The translations under genes were made by a program, and so were the position numbers. From contig NC_060957.1 of assembly GCF_910589235.1 (NCBI RefSeq), positions 9,379,662-9,443,661 on the forward strand: a DNA stretch of 64,000 nucleotides, written 5' to 3'. The DNA comes from Vespa crabro (taxonomy: Eukaryota; Arthropoda; Insecta; Hymenoptera; Vespidae). The notes under the pieces were generated by a model. That model was given only the letters and a program-made list of their open reading frames with translations. It had not been told where the DNA came from and did not search any database. Shown one piece after another: positions 16,040 to 28,511 of the stretch (its first letter is position 1; every line of letters begins with the position of its first letter).

Positions 16040-17712
16040 TTAACCATTTACAAGAGTACTTCCAGCATATGTATGAACTCTTTCATTCATGGCATTATAC
16101 CATTTAGACAACTTTGTATTTTTTAATAAGTCTTTAAAAGCAGAACATCCTTCAATACTTTTTAAAACACCATATACTGCAAGATCTGAAAGGTCTGGAT
16201 TATGACCACCCCTAAATGGAGTTCCATTGACATGAATTTCTTTTAACCACTTATTTACTTCATCATATAATGATTGGCGAACATCTTCCTTTAGTCTGTG
16301 TCTTTTTTTTAAACGTTTTGCTATCAACCACATAGCACATGCTCCTACATTAATTATTAACATTTTTTCCCATAATGGGAAATATTCTTTCCACTGACCA
16401 ACCTGGATTAAAATTTTAATTATATTTATTATTTTAGAATATATTTTTAAATAAGTAAATGTGCTTACTTCAGAAAACCATTCAAAAGTTTCATATGCTT
16501 CATTCAATGTTCTATATACATTTGGTGAAAGAGTATGAACTAATACATCATCTGTCCACTGTCTCCATTTACGTTCTTCTCTAATGAAATAGTAAAATAT
16601 ACATATAAAAAAAAGGGATATTTATAATACTTTTTACAGATGACTTTTCATATAATTTTTAATATTCATTAATTGAAAAGTCATTAGATGAAAGGTTATC
16701 TATATGAAATGTTTTCCATAAAAGATTTTAAAAAACTATACACATAAAATACATGTCCAACATTTTACTTACATTATAGCATTCATTGAAATATCCTCAG
16801 AAGGCATTTTATTGTACATAAGGAAATATTTATTCATAATTTCATATTTAAATTTTCCTTTATCGTCATGCATAGCTATGTTTGGATAATATTCTACCAA
16901 TTCTGAGATATTTTGATATTTGTCTTGCATATAAGACGACAGTAATGATATAATCATTGAACTGTCATTCAAGGGTTGATAACCATCTTTTACTTGAACA
17001 AGAAGTATTGGTACTTTTTTGTAAGAAGACCAAGAAATTTCTCGTCGCAATACTGGATCCACCTCGACCACGTCATAAGATATTCCATAATAATCTAAAA
17101 AAGCCCTAACCTAAACCCAATTTTATAAAAATTGTATTATTGTAATAAAAATTATGCATGTATTTAACTTAAAAATAAAAATAACTAAAAATTTTACCGA
17201 TTAATAATATAATATACTTTTTAACTATATACGATTACTTACTTTACAGCAAAAGGGACATGTTTGATATTGATACAATGTAAGTTTCAGTCCAGTTGTA
17301 TTTATAGGAAAAGTGACCTAAGAATAAAATGAAGTTATACAGAAGAAATTATAACTTTTATTAACAGCCATCTACATTTATTTATCTTAATGAAAACGTA
17401 GAGTATTAAAAATACCTTTCTAGATGGTGTAATAGGTGGTTTATGTTTTAATATTTGGGTTGGATTTACATACGTTCCATCTAAAGCTAAATTTTTTCTT
17501 TTTTCACTAATTTTATAGAAAGAATAACCTGTTCCTGCTACAACACCAATAGTTGCACCTATAATTCCGATTTTTAATAAATTTCTTGATTTTGGTTGCT
17601 GAGCTACTGTACAAAGCAACGACGAACGATTATTTATATTAGAATTATCATAATGCTTTAAATATTTATAACTTCTCGAGAATCGTGATAGTTTACACAA
17701 TGCTACAGCCAT
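16040..17712 (-). CDS. PTGES2: Prostaglandin E synthase 2 (mPGES-2 type)
   Basis: Membrane-associated GST/glutaredoxin-fold protein. The vertebrate enzyme isomerises PGH2 to PGE2 and can bind haem; the insect function is less certain. Five exons: 17712-17416, 17317-17243, 17110-16773, 16580-16469, 16402-16040; 394 residues (vertebrate 377). There is a basic N-terminus and one hydrophobic segment at about residues 47-66 (IGIIGATIGVVAGTGYSFYK). A glutaredoxin-like domain carries the active-site pair CPFC (Cys119 and Cys122), followed by KVRAFLDYYGISYDVVEVDP and the cis-proline region YKKVPILLV. A C-terminal GST-like helical domain contains RLKKRHRLKEDVR, FRGGHNPDLSDLAVYGVL and IEGCSAF. All match the family in order and spacing. 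It is head-to-head with the rhomboid gene. Confidence 0.96.
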
Positions 17713-18346
17713 TTTTTAAACAATTAATTAGGAGACCGCTCAAATATATCATTCTTTATATAAAGAATCAAAGATTTCTATCAGGGTGTCCAAGCTGACG
17801 ATGGCGTTGACATCACTACTAATACACTTTCCAATTATTACTAATATCAATTCCAATTCTTTTTATAAATATACAATATTTTTTATAAGATACTTGATTT
17901 AGATAATTTTAAATAAAATCCAGATGATAGCTACTTTAAATGCATTAAATGCATCCAATACGTTTTATGGTATTTTTGCGTTGTTTACATGTTTATAATA
18001 ATATGAAATAATACTGATCTTATCACATATATTAATTTTACATATTACTCAGTCTATCAAAACTTATCAACTATTTTGAATACTTTTTTGATTGATTATA
18101 TTGACAATGTATCTGACAATTTGAAAATTTAAATATTTTCAACAGGCGGGTAAAAGCTATTAGAAAGATATATTTTGTGCGAATATTGGTAGAACTGTAT
18201 TATATATGTATGCTATAACCATATTTGCGAATGATGGCAGAAAATATATTGCAACATGTTATAAAATATAAAAATTTAAAGGTTAGTTTAAACCCATTTA
18301 AAGAAGCAATATCATCAAGCAGTGTAATCTTTGATCATCGATTATC
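17713..18346. promoter_or_regulatory. Bidirectional promoter region PTGES2 / RHBDL4
   Basis: A 634-bp spacer lies between two divergent start codons. It is AT-rich with no clear TATA box or recognisable factor motif. ATGs at 18182-18250 precede the rhomboid start and could act as uORFs, but none is supported. Confidence 0.55.
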
Positions 18347-19173
18347 ATGAGACCTGTTCAAAGACGTCAACAAGGCCTACAATATGGCTTGTATTTATTA
18401 TGTATGCAGGCTATAAATTTTGGTGTTGATAGGATACCCCCGACTACCTTAATAGGTGTGATACTACAGGTAAAACTATAAATTTTTATATATATTACAT
18501 GTATTTATATCTCAAATGTATTTAATTATTAATATATGCTTAATCATTTTAGGCTCTACTTTATACAGGTCTAATAAAAGTTCCATGGAATGCAGAAGAT
18601 GCATGTATATCAGCAGTAAAATTATTTAAATACCGTGATTGGCGCTCTTTTATAGTATCAAATTTCGAACATGGATCAGATATGCATCTTTATTATAACA
18701 TGGTATCTTTTATACTAAAAGGCTCATACTTGGAACTTATGTATGGATCAACCAATTTTGTATTATTACTTGCATCATTATCATTTGGATGTAGTGCTAT
18801 GTATGTCTCTCTGGCATATATACTCACGCAATTCACAGGAGATTATGGGTATTACACGATGTGTGCAATTGGTTTTTCTTCTGTACTATTTGCATTAAAA
18901 GTGATAACTATCTGCGAAGAACATGATAGATCTCATGATATTGGTGGCTTAAGAGTACCAAGTAAAATAGCAGTTTGGGTTGAGCTAGGATTGATACATC
19001 TTTTAGTACCAAATTCTTCATTTATTGGTCATCTTGGTGGTATATTAGTTGGATGTTTATATTGCTATACATTTATTGGCGAATTAATTGATAATTTAAT
19101 ATGTATGATAACTGGAATTCCTGTTATACACGAAGAACAATTTTATAGGCGACGTAATTTAGGTTTTAGATAA
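18347..19173 (+). CDS. RHBDD1: Rhomboid intramembrane serine protease RHBDL4/RHBDD1, short form
   Basis: ER intramembrane protease that cleaves unstable or ubiquitinated membrane proteins for ER-associated degradation. Two exons: 18347-18469 and 18553-19173; 247 residues. The N-terminus MRPVQRRQQGLQYGLYLL matches the vertebrate start. Diagnostic segments are RIPPTTL, DMHLYYNM (rhomboid WHLxxNM position), LKGSYLE, the catalytic serine in CAIGFSSVLFALK (about Ser150), and the catalytic His in SSFIGHLGGILVG (about His201). The usual GxSG reads GFSS, so the glycine after the serine is replaced by serine. The protein stops shortly after the last membrane helix, at RRRNLGFR. The vertebrate enzyme (about 315 residues) continues with ubiquitin-interacting and p97/VCP-binding motifs that are missing here. 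The orthology call is strong. Confidence 0.93.
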
Positions 19174-20665
19174 AATTAAAATTTATATAAAAATCTAATA
19201 CTTTTTAAGTTTACATAATTGTTTGATATATGGAAAAGTATTTTCTTTCATATAACTTATTTATTACAATTTGTAAAACATTTAAATTCACTTAAAATAT
19301 AATTAAGAAAAGTGAAACTGTAAATTTCTCTTATATTTAAATTAATATAGCAAAAGATATTTATTTTTATAACAGTTGTTGCAAATAAACTTATTGAAGC
19401 ATAGTGTAGGGTACTTCATATTATTTTATTATTAATTATGCAATATCCATTTTTCTTCTAATTATATTTATTTTAAATAAAAGTACATAAGTTAAATATT
19501 TGAAAACTTTTAGATAAAAAAAAGAAATAGTATAAATATTATAAATATTAATTATACGCAATACTGTTAGTATAACACGTCACAATGTTCATCAATTAAA
19601 TGGAATGTCACTTTTGTATGTTTATTTTAGGCTTTGCATTATTCACTTCAATATCATTCATAATAAGACCACATATAATGATATAATAATAATACGTCAA
19701 TAAAAGCCATATTACATATAGCATTGATACATCTTAGCGTTGCTGTAAATGAGGCTAAATCAATTATTTAATTTTCTAGATTAATTACATGCTTCTAATT
19801 CATTTATAATGTATATTTTTTCTCATAAGAAATTTAAATCAATCCTGATTATTTACTTGTATCACAGTTGAAGCGTACGATACAATGTACATCTTATTTT
19901 TTCACACATAAAACTGAAGTTAATAATTACTTTTTCTTAAATGATACATTACCATTGTGAAGTGATACTTTATTAGCAAAAATTACTTCTTTTTTGTACG
20001 AAGCAGCACAATAGATAACAATAATATGTGATTACAAAAGTTGACAGAGAAATATGTATTTGTAAAGACTGTAGATTTATTTTATGAAAGCATACATATT
20101 TACAAATATTTTACTGCAAAACTTTTACTGCACATGAAAATACATAAGTTGATCTCATACGAAATAGATCAGTTAAAGCACTTTTTTACTACTGCATTGA
20201 AAAAACTAGTGACAAAAAGTATAATAGAAAACAAATATATAAGTTATCAAAATTGAAACATAACATTTCAAATAAATGTTATTTAATATCTTTTATATTC
20301 ATGTGTGACCAGATATACCTTTATTTACATTTCTAAGGGATCAGAAAATATTATTTTGATATTAAGATGATGTGATTTCTCCTTGAGAATACACTATTAA
20401 AAACTCATGTTTCACATAAGATGTATTGAGCATTTAAAAAAATTTTATGCTTTATCTTGTCTACCATACTTATACCCAGATAGATTTCTCAATCCCTTGA
20501 AATATATTTTGCACACAAATTGTGTGAAAAGAAAAAACAAGGACAACAAAAGTTTGTGAAAGTATGAATAACATGATAAATAGGTTTGTTTGTTTCGAGT
20601 GTGCCATTATTTGTATTTTACTTAAAATTATTTCATATATTACCTGTAAGTTTTCTAAATTATGT
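19174..20665. other. Convergent spacer RHBDL4 / Arp1
   Basis: AT-rich 3' flanks of two tail-to-tail genes. No gene is supported; the ORF at 20041-20256 has no homology that I can recognise and no exon signals. Confidence 0.6.
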
Positions 20666-22696
20666 TCAGAATGTTTTACGATGAATTGCTCTAATACCAT
20701 CTTCATCATACTCTCTTTTACTAACCCACATTTTCTTAAATGTATCTAAAGAGGCCAAAATAGATCCTCCAATCCAAGTACTGTATAGACGTTCTTGGGG
20801 AGCTGATATCTGTCATACATAATATATTGTGTAACTATGTTATGTCACTAAATACTTAAAAATTAAGCTTTAACTATATTTTATAATAATAGTAATTATC
20901 TTAAAAAACTTACCCTGATCTTTATATCTTTTGATGCCATTTTACGAATTTCTGACAATAGTCTATCACCAAAACCCTGAAAAAAATATGCAATTTGTTA
21001 TAATTAACACACACACATACATCATGTTACCATTTACTTCCTATATATACATATTAATTTGTACATACACGAAACAGCGTGGATCCTCCAGATAATACAA
21101 TATTTTGTAACAATACTTTTCTCAAATCTAAATCTGATTTTTGAATCGAGAACATTAGTACTTCGTGAATTCCTTCACACTCTTCTCCAATTAGATCTGG
21201 TCTAAAGAGCACTTCAGGAGCTCTAAATCTGGCTGGACCAATCTATTTTAAAAGAATATATTACTATGATATAAAGTAATTTATAATGCTAACAAAATAA
21301 ATAATTTTATTACCTCTAAATGACTTCCATCAGGTAAAACATATTGAAATTTCTCAGTTTCAATCGTTTCCTCCTTTTGCGGATTACTTGCCAAGTAGCA
21401 AGATCGTTCTTTAATTGTTCTAACAATTTCAAATTCGGCTGTGGTTTTAAAATTTATACCCTCCTTACGTAGCAGTAGTCGTAAATGTCTTGTAACATCT
21501 CGACCTGCTATGTCTACCCTCATTATACTGTGAGGCATAGCAAAACCTTCATAAATAGGTACTGCATGCGTTACACCATCTCCAGCATCTAAAACTACTC
21601 CCGTAGTTCTTCCTGTGGCATATCTATTATACATGAATAAAAAGAAAAAATCATACAAATATTTCAAAAATTATATAACTGCATTATAAATTTCTCACTT
21701 ACAAACTAAGTACAGCTTGCATAGAAACAAATAGAGCCGGGGCATTAAATGATTCAAAAAATATTTCTGCAGCTTTTTCACGATTTTTTCTGGGATTAAG
21801 TGGTGCCTCTGTTAATAAAACTGGATGTTCTTCACAACAAGTTGCTAATTGATCTTTACTATAAACATAAGTCCAGATTCTTTCCATATCGTTCCAATCT
21901 GTGACAACACCATGTTCCATTGGATAACGTATAGATAATAGACCACGATGTTCCTCTGCTATTGGGCCCACAAAAAGATCTCCTTCCAAAGCTCCAGCCA
22001 TAACACGTACATGCTTTGGTCTTCCAATACTGTAAGAAATTGAAATGATAAAATATTAAAATACTAACATGAGTCTATAAGAGTGATAACATTTTAATTT
22101 ATAACAGTCTAAAGTATGCTTAACAGAAAACTCTTACAATATAAGTACTGCCTAAGACTATGAAAATTTGCTACTCTTCGAATGACAAGCTTGAAGTCGC
22201 CACCTGTCATTAACCTCTAAACAAAGAGAGTTTCACTATGAATTTTAATGAACTAGTACAGATTAATGGACTTACTAATTTGAAAACCTGCATTTTGGTA
22301 ATTGGTCACCTGCGAAACCAGCCTTGATAACACCAGAACCCTAAATAAGAAAAATTTTTTTCATAATGTCATTATCGATTTTAAATTGCAGAACGCATTC
22401 GCATTCAATGAAAATATCTCAATTTTACAATAAAACTGATATGGTATTAATATAGGAATAGAAAAAAAATATGTAGTATAATTAATTTTATTCTATAATA
22501 TACTTATAATATATGATATTATATCCAAATATGTAGAAAAGTCGACAAAGTTTACGGCCGACAATATGGCCTGACTTAGAGTTTGACACATTTGCAGAAC
22601 GACAATGAGAGTTTGTCTCCATTTAATCCTACACAATCAAACACTCACATTATCGATTACCACAGGTTGGTTGACAATCATGTCATAGGGCTCCAT
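20666..22696 (-). CDS. Arp1: Actin-related protein 1 (centractin), dynactin filament subunit
   Basis: Forms the short actin-like minifilament of dynactin, the activator of cytoplasmic dynein. Seven exons: 22696-22649, 22340-22276, 22029-21703, 21623-21314, 21242-21069, 20976-20914, 20809-20666; 376 residues, the exact length of vertebrate ACTR1A. Nucleotide-binding loops are intact: DNGSGVIKAGFAGD (from Asp15), LDAGDGVTHAVPIYEGFAMP and NIVLSGGSTLFRGFGDRL. The segments YIGRPKHVRVMAGALEGD and RISAPQERLYSTWIGGSILA, and the end IRAIHRKTF, separate it from conventional actin, which ends KCF. All splice junctions are canonical. The identification is essentially certain. Confidence 0.98.
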
Positions 22697-22817
22697 AATT
22701 AGTAGAAATACAGTTTTAATCTAAAAACTTCAAAAATTGAAGACCGTACTCCTGCAGTCACACACCTATTCTTTAGATGAGCTCTGGCGAGCTCTGAAAG
22801 AAATTATCGATTATTTT

Positions 22818-22881
22818 GCGAGAGAGAAATCACATCTCGAATCTCGCATGCGAGAGAGAAATCACATCTCGAATCTCGCAT
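22818..22881. repeat. Two exact 32-bp direct repeats
   Basis: Unit begins GCGAGAGAGAAATCAC and ends CGAATCTCGCAT. Copy 1 is 22818-22849 and copy 2 is 22850-22881; they look identical. The unit's own ends are partly complementary, so each copy can fold. Confidence 0.95.
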
Positions 22882-22895
22882 GCGAGATTCGAGAT
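22866..22895. repeat. 30-bp perfect palindrome
   Basis: ATCTCGAATCTCGCA followed by its exact reverse complement, centred on GCATGC between 22880 and 22881. It overlaps the end of the second 32-bp repeat, about 170 bp upstream of the Arp1 ATG. Confidence 0.95.
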
Positions 22896-23740
22896 TACCT
22901 GACCATACGCTCGAAATTTAATTATTTGTTCGAATAATTGTAAGAAATTTTTAATAATACAAAAGCTTCATGGAAAAATGTTAGAACGTAAAAAAAATTA
23001 TAGAATATTAAAATTGAGATATGATAGTAAATATATTTATTTAAAGTAAATTACAAATTTGAACAATTCACAGCCAGTGTCTGAAAGTGGCAAGATGCGT
23101 CCTTATCATGTTAGATCGTAAATTAAAAATCATAAATTCAATTCTTCTGTAAATTATATAATTTTGTATAAATTATTTTAATAAACTTTTTTGTAATAAA
23201 AAACAAATTCTTCTTCATTTTATATAGTTAAAAATGTGCATATTTTAAAAATATTACGAGTTAATATAGAATAATATAGAATAAATTTACATTAATATAT
23301 ATCTTTTTAAATTGGCTGTTAGAAAAAAAAAGGTAGAAATATATATTTATAATTAGAACATATTACAACATAAATCAAAGTGAGTTATTACATAAAATTT
23401 AAAATATTTTTGAAATAGGATCTGTATAATGTTTGTGTTACTGTCGTTCATGCCACATTCACATTATTCTATGTATATTACAATATTGTGTATAACTAGT
23501 ACAATGATAATGAACATATATATTTGCCTTGTAAAGTGTGGACAGATCAATGCTATAATGTAAACTAAGTTTTCTATCTTTTAATTATTTTTGGTATCAC
23601 TATATAAATAGAGAATTACACACAAATATACAAATATTTGAATATCAAATGGACTGTGCTGTACAAATTATTTATATACTATTTAACAAATAAAACTACA
23701 TGTGAATTTTATTGTATTTAAAAACAATTTTATGAAATCA

Positions 23741-23742
<2 letters not shown>

Positions 23743-23796
<54 letters not shown>
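23743..23796. repeat. (TTA)n microsatellite
   Basis: About 18 uninterrupted TTA/ATT trinucleotides downstream of the MOGS stop codon. Confidence 0.97.
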
Positions 23797-23800
<4 letters not shown>

Positions 23801-23930
23801 TTTAAAACTTTTTGTAACAAGATGTAAAAATCTTCATTAACTTGAAGGAATCTTCTTTTGTTTCTTCTTTCCTGTTTAATTATGTTAGTATCTAAGAATA
23901 TTTTATATTTCATGAGTAATAAAATAGTCT

Positions 23931-26519
23931 TTAATAGATTTCTGCCATAAGTAAAACTACCAATGATGTCCAACCCGTAAATGGATGACTTCCTTTTCCA
24001 TTACCTAATGTATCTCCATAATTTTCCCATACATAGCCACTTTGTTTGTATTGTTTAATAACATTTTGTATTATATTATGTCTGAGATCGTCATATACTT
24101 TTTTTGCTTTTAATTGGAAAGGTCCTTCAATTTTCGAATAGTAATGAGCAGCTCGAACTGTTAAATAATTTAAATTTATCCAAATAGTACCACGCCAATA
24201 GGGTGGATCATGCTCAGTATTGTATTTCATATAAAACGGCGACGTTTTTGCAAGTGATCTTAATCCATATTTTGTCCAGAGAAGATCAGGATCTGTTAGA
24301 TCTTGTAGAACTTTTTCTAGTTGTAGAGAATTAGGATCAATAATGTGTAAAATAAACGGAAATAAAGATACATAACCAAAAGAAGAATCAATATATCTTA
24401 AAATTGGATCATCTAAGACAATTCGAATCATTTCTGAAGGTTGTGCATTAGATTGTAAAGAAGGTCTCTGTAAAACAACTTTATCTGTATGAAGACCATA
24501 ATCAGAGTAAGTCTGTGTATTAGGTGACCAATGTAATTTACTCAACAAATTATTATCAGATAAGTAATAAAATGTTTCTTGGTATTTACTATAAGAATGA
24601 TTCAAGATTTTAGTAATTTTAAACATAACATTTGCAGCAAATGCAATCCAACAACGTAAATCAACATGTCGTTCATGAATATTTGGGTGCGAAGCTCTAG
24701 GATAATCATCTAATCCGGATGTAAGAGTTTTTGGATTTAATTCTCTGATAGTATTGGCATCTCTACCACGCCATCTATATGTACTTGGCAATTCACCAAT
24801 TTGTGTTGTATTAAACCAATTAAACCAAGCTTGAAGACGTGGATATAATTTGTCAAGAAGATGAAAATGCTTACTTAACAATTCTTGTTGTTTATGTTCG
24901 ATAATATAATATAAAGTCAAAAAGAATGTTGGAGGATTTGCATTCGTATTCATCTGTGTTACGAATTCATCTGGAACTTTTGCCAATGCTTCAGAACCTA
25001 AGATCATTTCCCTTGGTATCCAACCTTCAATGTTCATTAAATCAAACCAATGACTTATAATATCTAGTTCAATTTCTAAGTCCCATGCTGATATAAGTAA
25101 GCCATGAAATCCTTCATCCCATAAAAAACCACGAGGGAAAAAGCTTCTACTAGGTACTGCAGTATATAAGGGTGCTTTCCAATAAGGCACAGGACCTTTG
25201 GTATGAACACTTTGAACTTGAGAACTTCCATAGAAATAACCTATGGAACCTATCATGTTAGAAAATGCCATTTTTGCAAAAGAAATTTCTTCATTAGAAT
25301 AGCCTTTAGATTTTAATTTAAAAATACTCTCAAATTTTTCATCAAATAATTCGCGTTGCTTTTGTAATGCTTGATCATATACATCATCACTTAATTTATT
25401 TAATCTATTGGTAAAACTTTCTGATTCATAATTAATTTCAATTTCAAAAGGAACTTTTCCTGTTACTTGTGTAACAATAAAATTTGGTTTTTCCTTAGTT
25501 CCATCTGGCAATAATGAAAGTTGTTCACCAGATAATATTATATGTTTCTTGTTAGTTCCTTTATATGATGCTATTCTCAGATTCTTAAGAACAGTTTCCT
25601 TTAAAGCAGTTAAACTTGGTGATATTGTTGATAAGAATGAATGTTCTTCTATGGTACCTTTTGTGGCGTGTATATTAATATTAAAAGAGCCTAAGCCCTG
25701 TGTATTTCCTGTCATTCCTGTTAAACTATCATCATTATCATTATTCACTTCAATCCATCCTTTAGTATTTTCCTCAGTAGCAATGTAAAATAGCAAAGAG
25801 ATTTCATGTTCAAGTTTTTTGGAATTTTTAGAATTTACACTAATTTTTGTTGTCCAATCTCCACCATATTGACCATTTAATCTTTTAACAAATGTTGTCG
25901 TTAAAATTACGGATGAATCTACTATTTCTTGGACTCCGAACGTCCTTCCATCGTGTTCCAACCAACCATATCTATAGTTAAACTTAATTAATGTATTCCA
26001 TCATAAATTAAAAATTAAAAAACATAAGAATATTATATTACCTATCTAAATTATCACCCTGTTCACACCAATGCCTGAGACCAGTACCATCTTGTCGTAG
26101 ATGATGCGGAGAATACCACATTAGTCCAGTTACCAAAGAATGTGGATCTCTTGTTTTCATTCCAAAATAAACATTAGGTCTATATGTACCCCAATATCTA
26201 TCCGGTATATCTAAGCCAGCCATGGTTACCAGCTAAATTATATTTAAAACTAATTTTAGTTAATTCAATAAAACCTTTAAATAGTTCAAATATCTATTTA
26301 AAAAAAATTTCATACCTTCTCTATATTGTATGGTGTATTTACTCTAGTTTCAAGATAACCTCTATAGCTGAACCATGCAGCAATGCCAATGCATGCTGCA
26401 GTAATTATTGAATTAAATATTGGCAATTTAGTTTTGACATCTTTTTTAGTATTAAACGGATTATTGGTTGATTTGCTTTTTGGCTTTATTATTTTTTCTT
26501 GAGTTTTGATTTTAGCCAT
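23931..26519 (-). CDS. MOGS: Mannosyl-oligosaccharide glucosidase (glucosidase I)
   Basis: GH63 enzyme of the ER that removes the terminal alpha-1,2-glucose from Glc3Man9GlcNAc2, the first step of N-glycan trimming and entry to the calnexin cycle. Three exons: 26519-26316, 26232-26042, and one very large exon 25971-23931; 811 residues (vertebrate about 837). It is a type II membrane protein: a basic Lys-rich cytosolic tail, then one anchor at about residues 34-53 (FNSIITAACIGIAAWF). The N-terminal beta domain begins YWGTYRPNVYFGMKTRDPHS, with LTTTFVKR and YGGDWTTKI. The (alpha/alpha)6 catalytic domain has SRSFFPRGFLWDEGFHGLL, YRWRGRD, PPYWRGTIWINLNYL and the closing GKGSHPFTGWTSLVVLLM, all family signatures. 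Start Met is in the first exon, preceded by AT-rich DNA. Confidence 0.96.
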
Positions 26520-28030
26520 TTTTCTCTTAAAAAAAAAATATTATTTTTACAGTATCATTATTATTATTCTTTTTTAAATATTATATTGTAAATGTACGTA
26601 TCGAAAACATTAGAATGATATCTTTAATAAATCTTAATAATTACAGAATTTTTAAGTTGATTATAGGTTATAATATATACTTAATGATTACTGGTTGTTT
26701 TTGATATTATAAAACCATTAGGTACTATGTTTACTTTTATTAAATAATAAATTTAAAAAAAACAAATATATAATGACACAACGTATATAACAGTACCCGT
26801 AAATTACACGTATAGAACAGTAACTTAGAAAAAGTGTATATACCGCATGTCGAGTACTATTAAATACTGCATTATCAGATTACATTTTATATTACTATAC
26901 ATTCGTTGTTTATATATAAGATTCTATCAAATCAAATCAATGATTATAATAAACATACCAAAAAATATAATAATTTATAAATAAAATTTACTGCATTATA
27001 TTATAGATAATTTACACACAAAAATAGTAACACAAAAAATCGAACATAAGATATAGTTTTATATGAAGAAATACAAACGCATATTTTTTTTATTTAACAT
27101 TATTTTACATATAATAAATACATTCATCTCCAATAAAAACCATTCAATTTTTAATTGAAATAATTTTATCAAATAACTATTAAATTTATTTTTTTCACTA
27201 ACCCTGGTTTTATAACGGTTTATATCATCAATGAGAACAGACGCAATTCTTGGCAGATTTTGATAAACAAGGTCTCATTTTAAAGATAAATCTTTTGAGT
27301 ATAGCTCTTACAAGGAGATAGGGCCACCTCCGATTTTGATAAGCTTTCACGTAGTGAAAGAGGACGAAAAATTAGCAGACATGTATTTTTTCTTAGGTGT
27401 AAATACTCGATTTTTGAAAAAAGAAATGATCATTTTGTTAAAGAAACAATTGATTATCAACTTTCTCGTTCTATTTCGAAGTAATTGAATTCGCAACGCA
27501 GTAGTTAAATCCATCAACGAATTTTTTTTCTTATTCTTCTTACTCTATTGTGAATATTATATAAATAAACGATAGATACATTCTTTTTATTACACAGCAA
27601 AGCTTTTTTCATCCATCATCAGGTCAGATCAAATTGACTGATAAGAGCTCCATCATATTATTTTGAATGCAACATAATATGAAAATTATTATTTTTTTCG
27701 CAAAATTTATTATATGTAGAATACAAATCGTATCCAAAATAGTACTTTGGATAACATTGCTTGAATATTTCAAATTCTTTTATTGGAATTGGTTGCTACA
27801 CTGCAGAAGCTAATCTTTTGCATACATTCTCCCGAGGACAATATCTACAGGGACCTCAGGCACGTATCCAATATAACTGTATAATATATCCTACTAAAAT
27901 TGTTAATTACTTTTTGTTCGAAAGGTGGTTGACTTCAGCGACAGGTATGGTCAAAATATGAACTACAAACGCAAGCGGAGAACGCTATTTATTCCTTCCC
28001 GAGTTCGCGATCCTTCGACCTGGAACTAGC
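26520..28030. other. Gene-poor region downstream of a possible minus-strand exon
   Basis: No protein-coding gene is supported. At 27770-28029 the GC content rises and the minus strand shows a good splice acceptor (TTATTTCTTTTCAG ending at 28030) followed by non-AT-rich sequence, suggesting an exon of a minus-strand transcript. The plus-strand ORF 27761-27961 is the opposite strand of that stretch. Confidence 0.4.
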
Positions 28031-28333
28031 TGAAAAGAAATAAGGAAAGAAAAAAGAATATGTATATATATATATACTACTTATGTGAAAGATAAAATTC
28101 TGAATTTAATTTAATTTAATTTAAGAAAAACAAAAGAAAATAAAAAATTCTGGATACTGATCTAAAGAAATATTATTTTCTCTGAAAAAAATATTATATT
28201 AGTAACGAGTGGCAAAACTTAGAGAAATTGACATACATCCCGTTCTGTTTGTTTTAGCTCCATGTACATTTTTATTCAATGCACTTTTAGTGGTCCCTAC
28301 AATTGCCATATCTTATACGTTTCGTAGGTATAT

Positions 28334-28511
28334 GACTTTAATATAGAACTCGATTTTATTAAAATAAAATTATGAATTTAATTGAACTTTAGAAAAGAAA
28401 AAATGTGCAGAATTTATCAATCGACTTTAACGTAAAACTTGATTTTATTAAAATAAAATTATAAATTTAATTGAACTATAGAAAAAAGAAAATGTGCAAC
28501 ATTTATGTCTT
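28334..28511. repeat. Tandem duplication, period 89 bp, two copies
   Basis: Copy 1 starts at 28334 and copy 2 at 28423. Both begin GACTTTAA and share TTTTATTAAAATAAAATTAT and ATTTAATTGAACT, then AATGTGCA. Identity by eye is nearly 90 percent. Confidence 0.85.

Larger units (their letters stand above)
22697..23930. other. Arp1 promoter side and MOGS 3' flank
   Basis: Holds the Arp1 promoter (no distinct core element seen), the palindrome and direct-repeat cluster at 22818-22895, then AT-rich DNA with a (TTA)n tract at 23743-23796 near the MOGS 3' UTR. The ORF at 22737-22937 runs through the repeat cluster and is not considered a gene. Confidence 0.6.

Noticed and set aside
25549..25788. 79-codon plus-strand ORF within MOGS
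   Set aside because: Shadow frame of the large MOGS exon.
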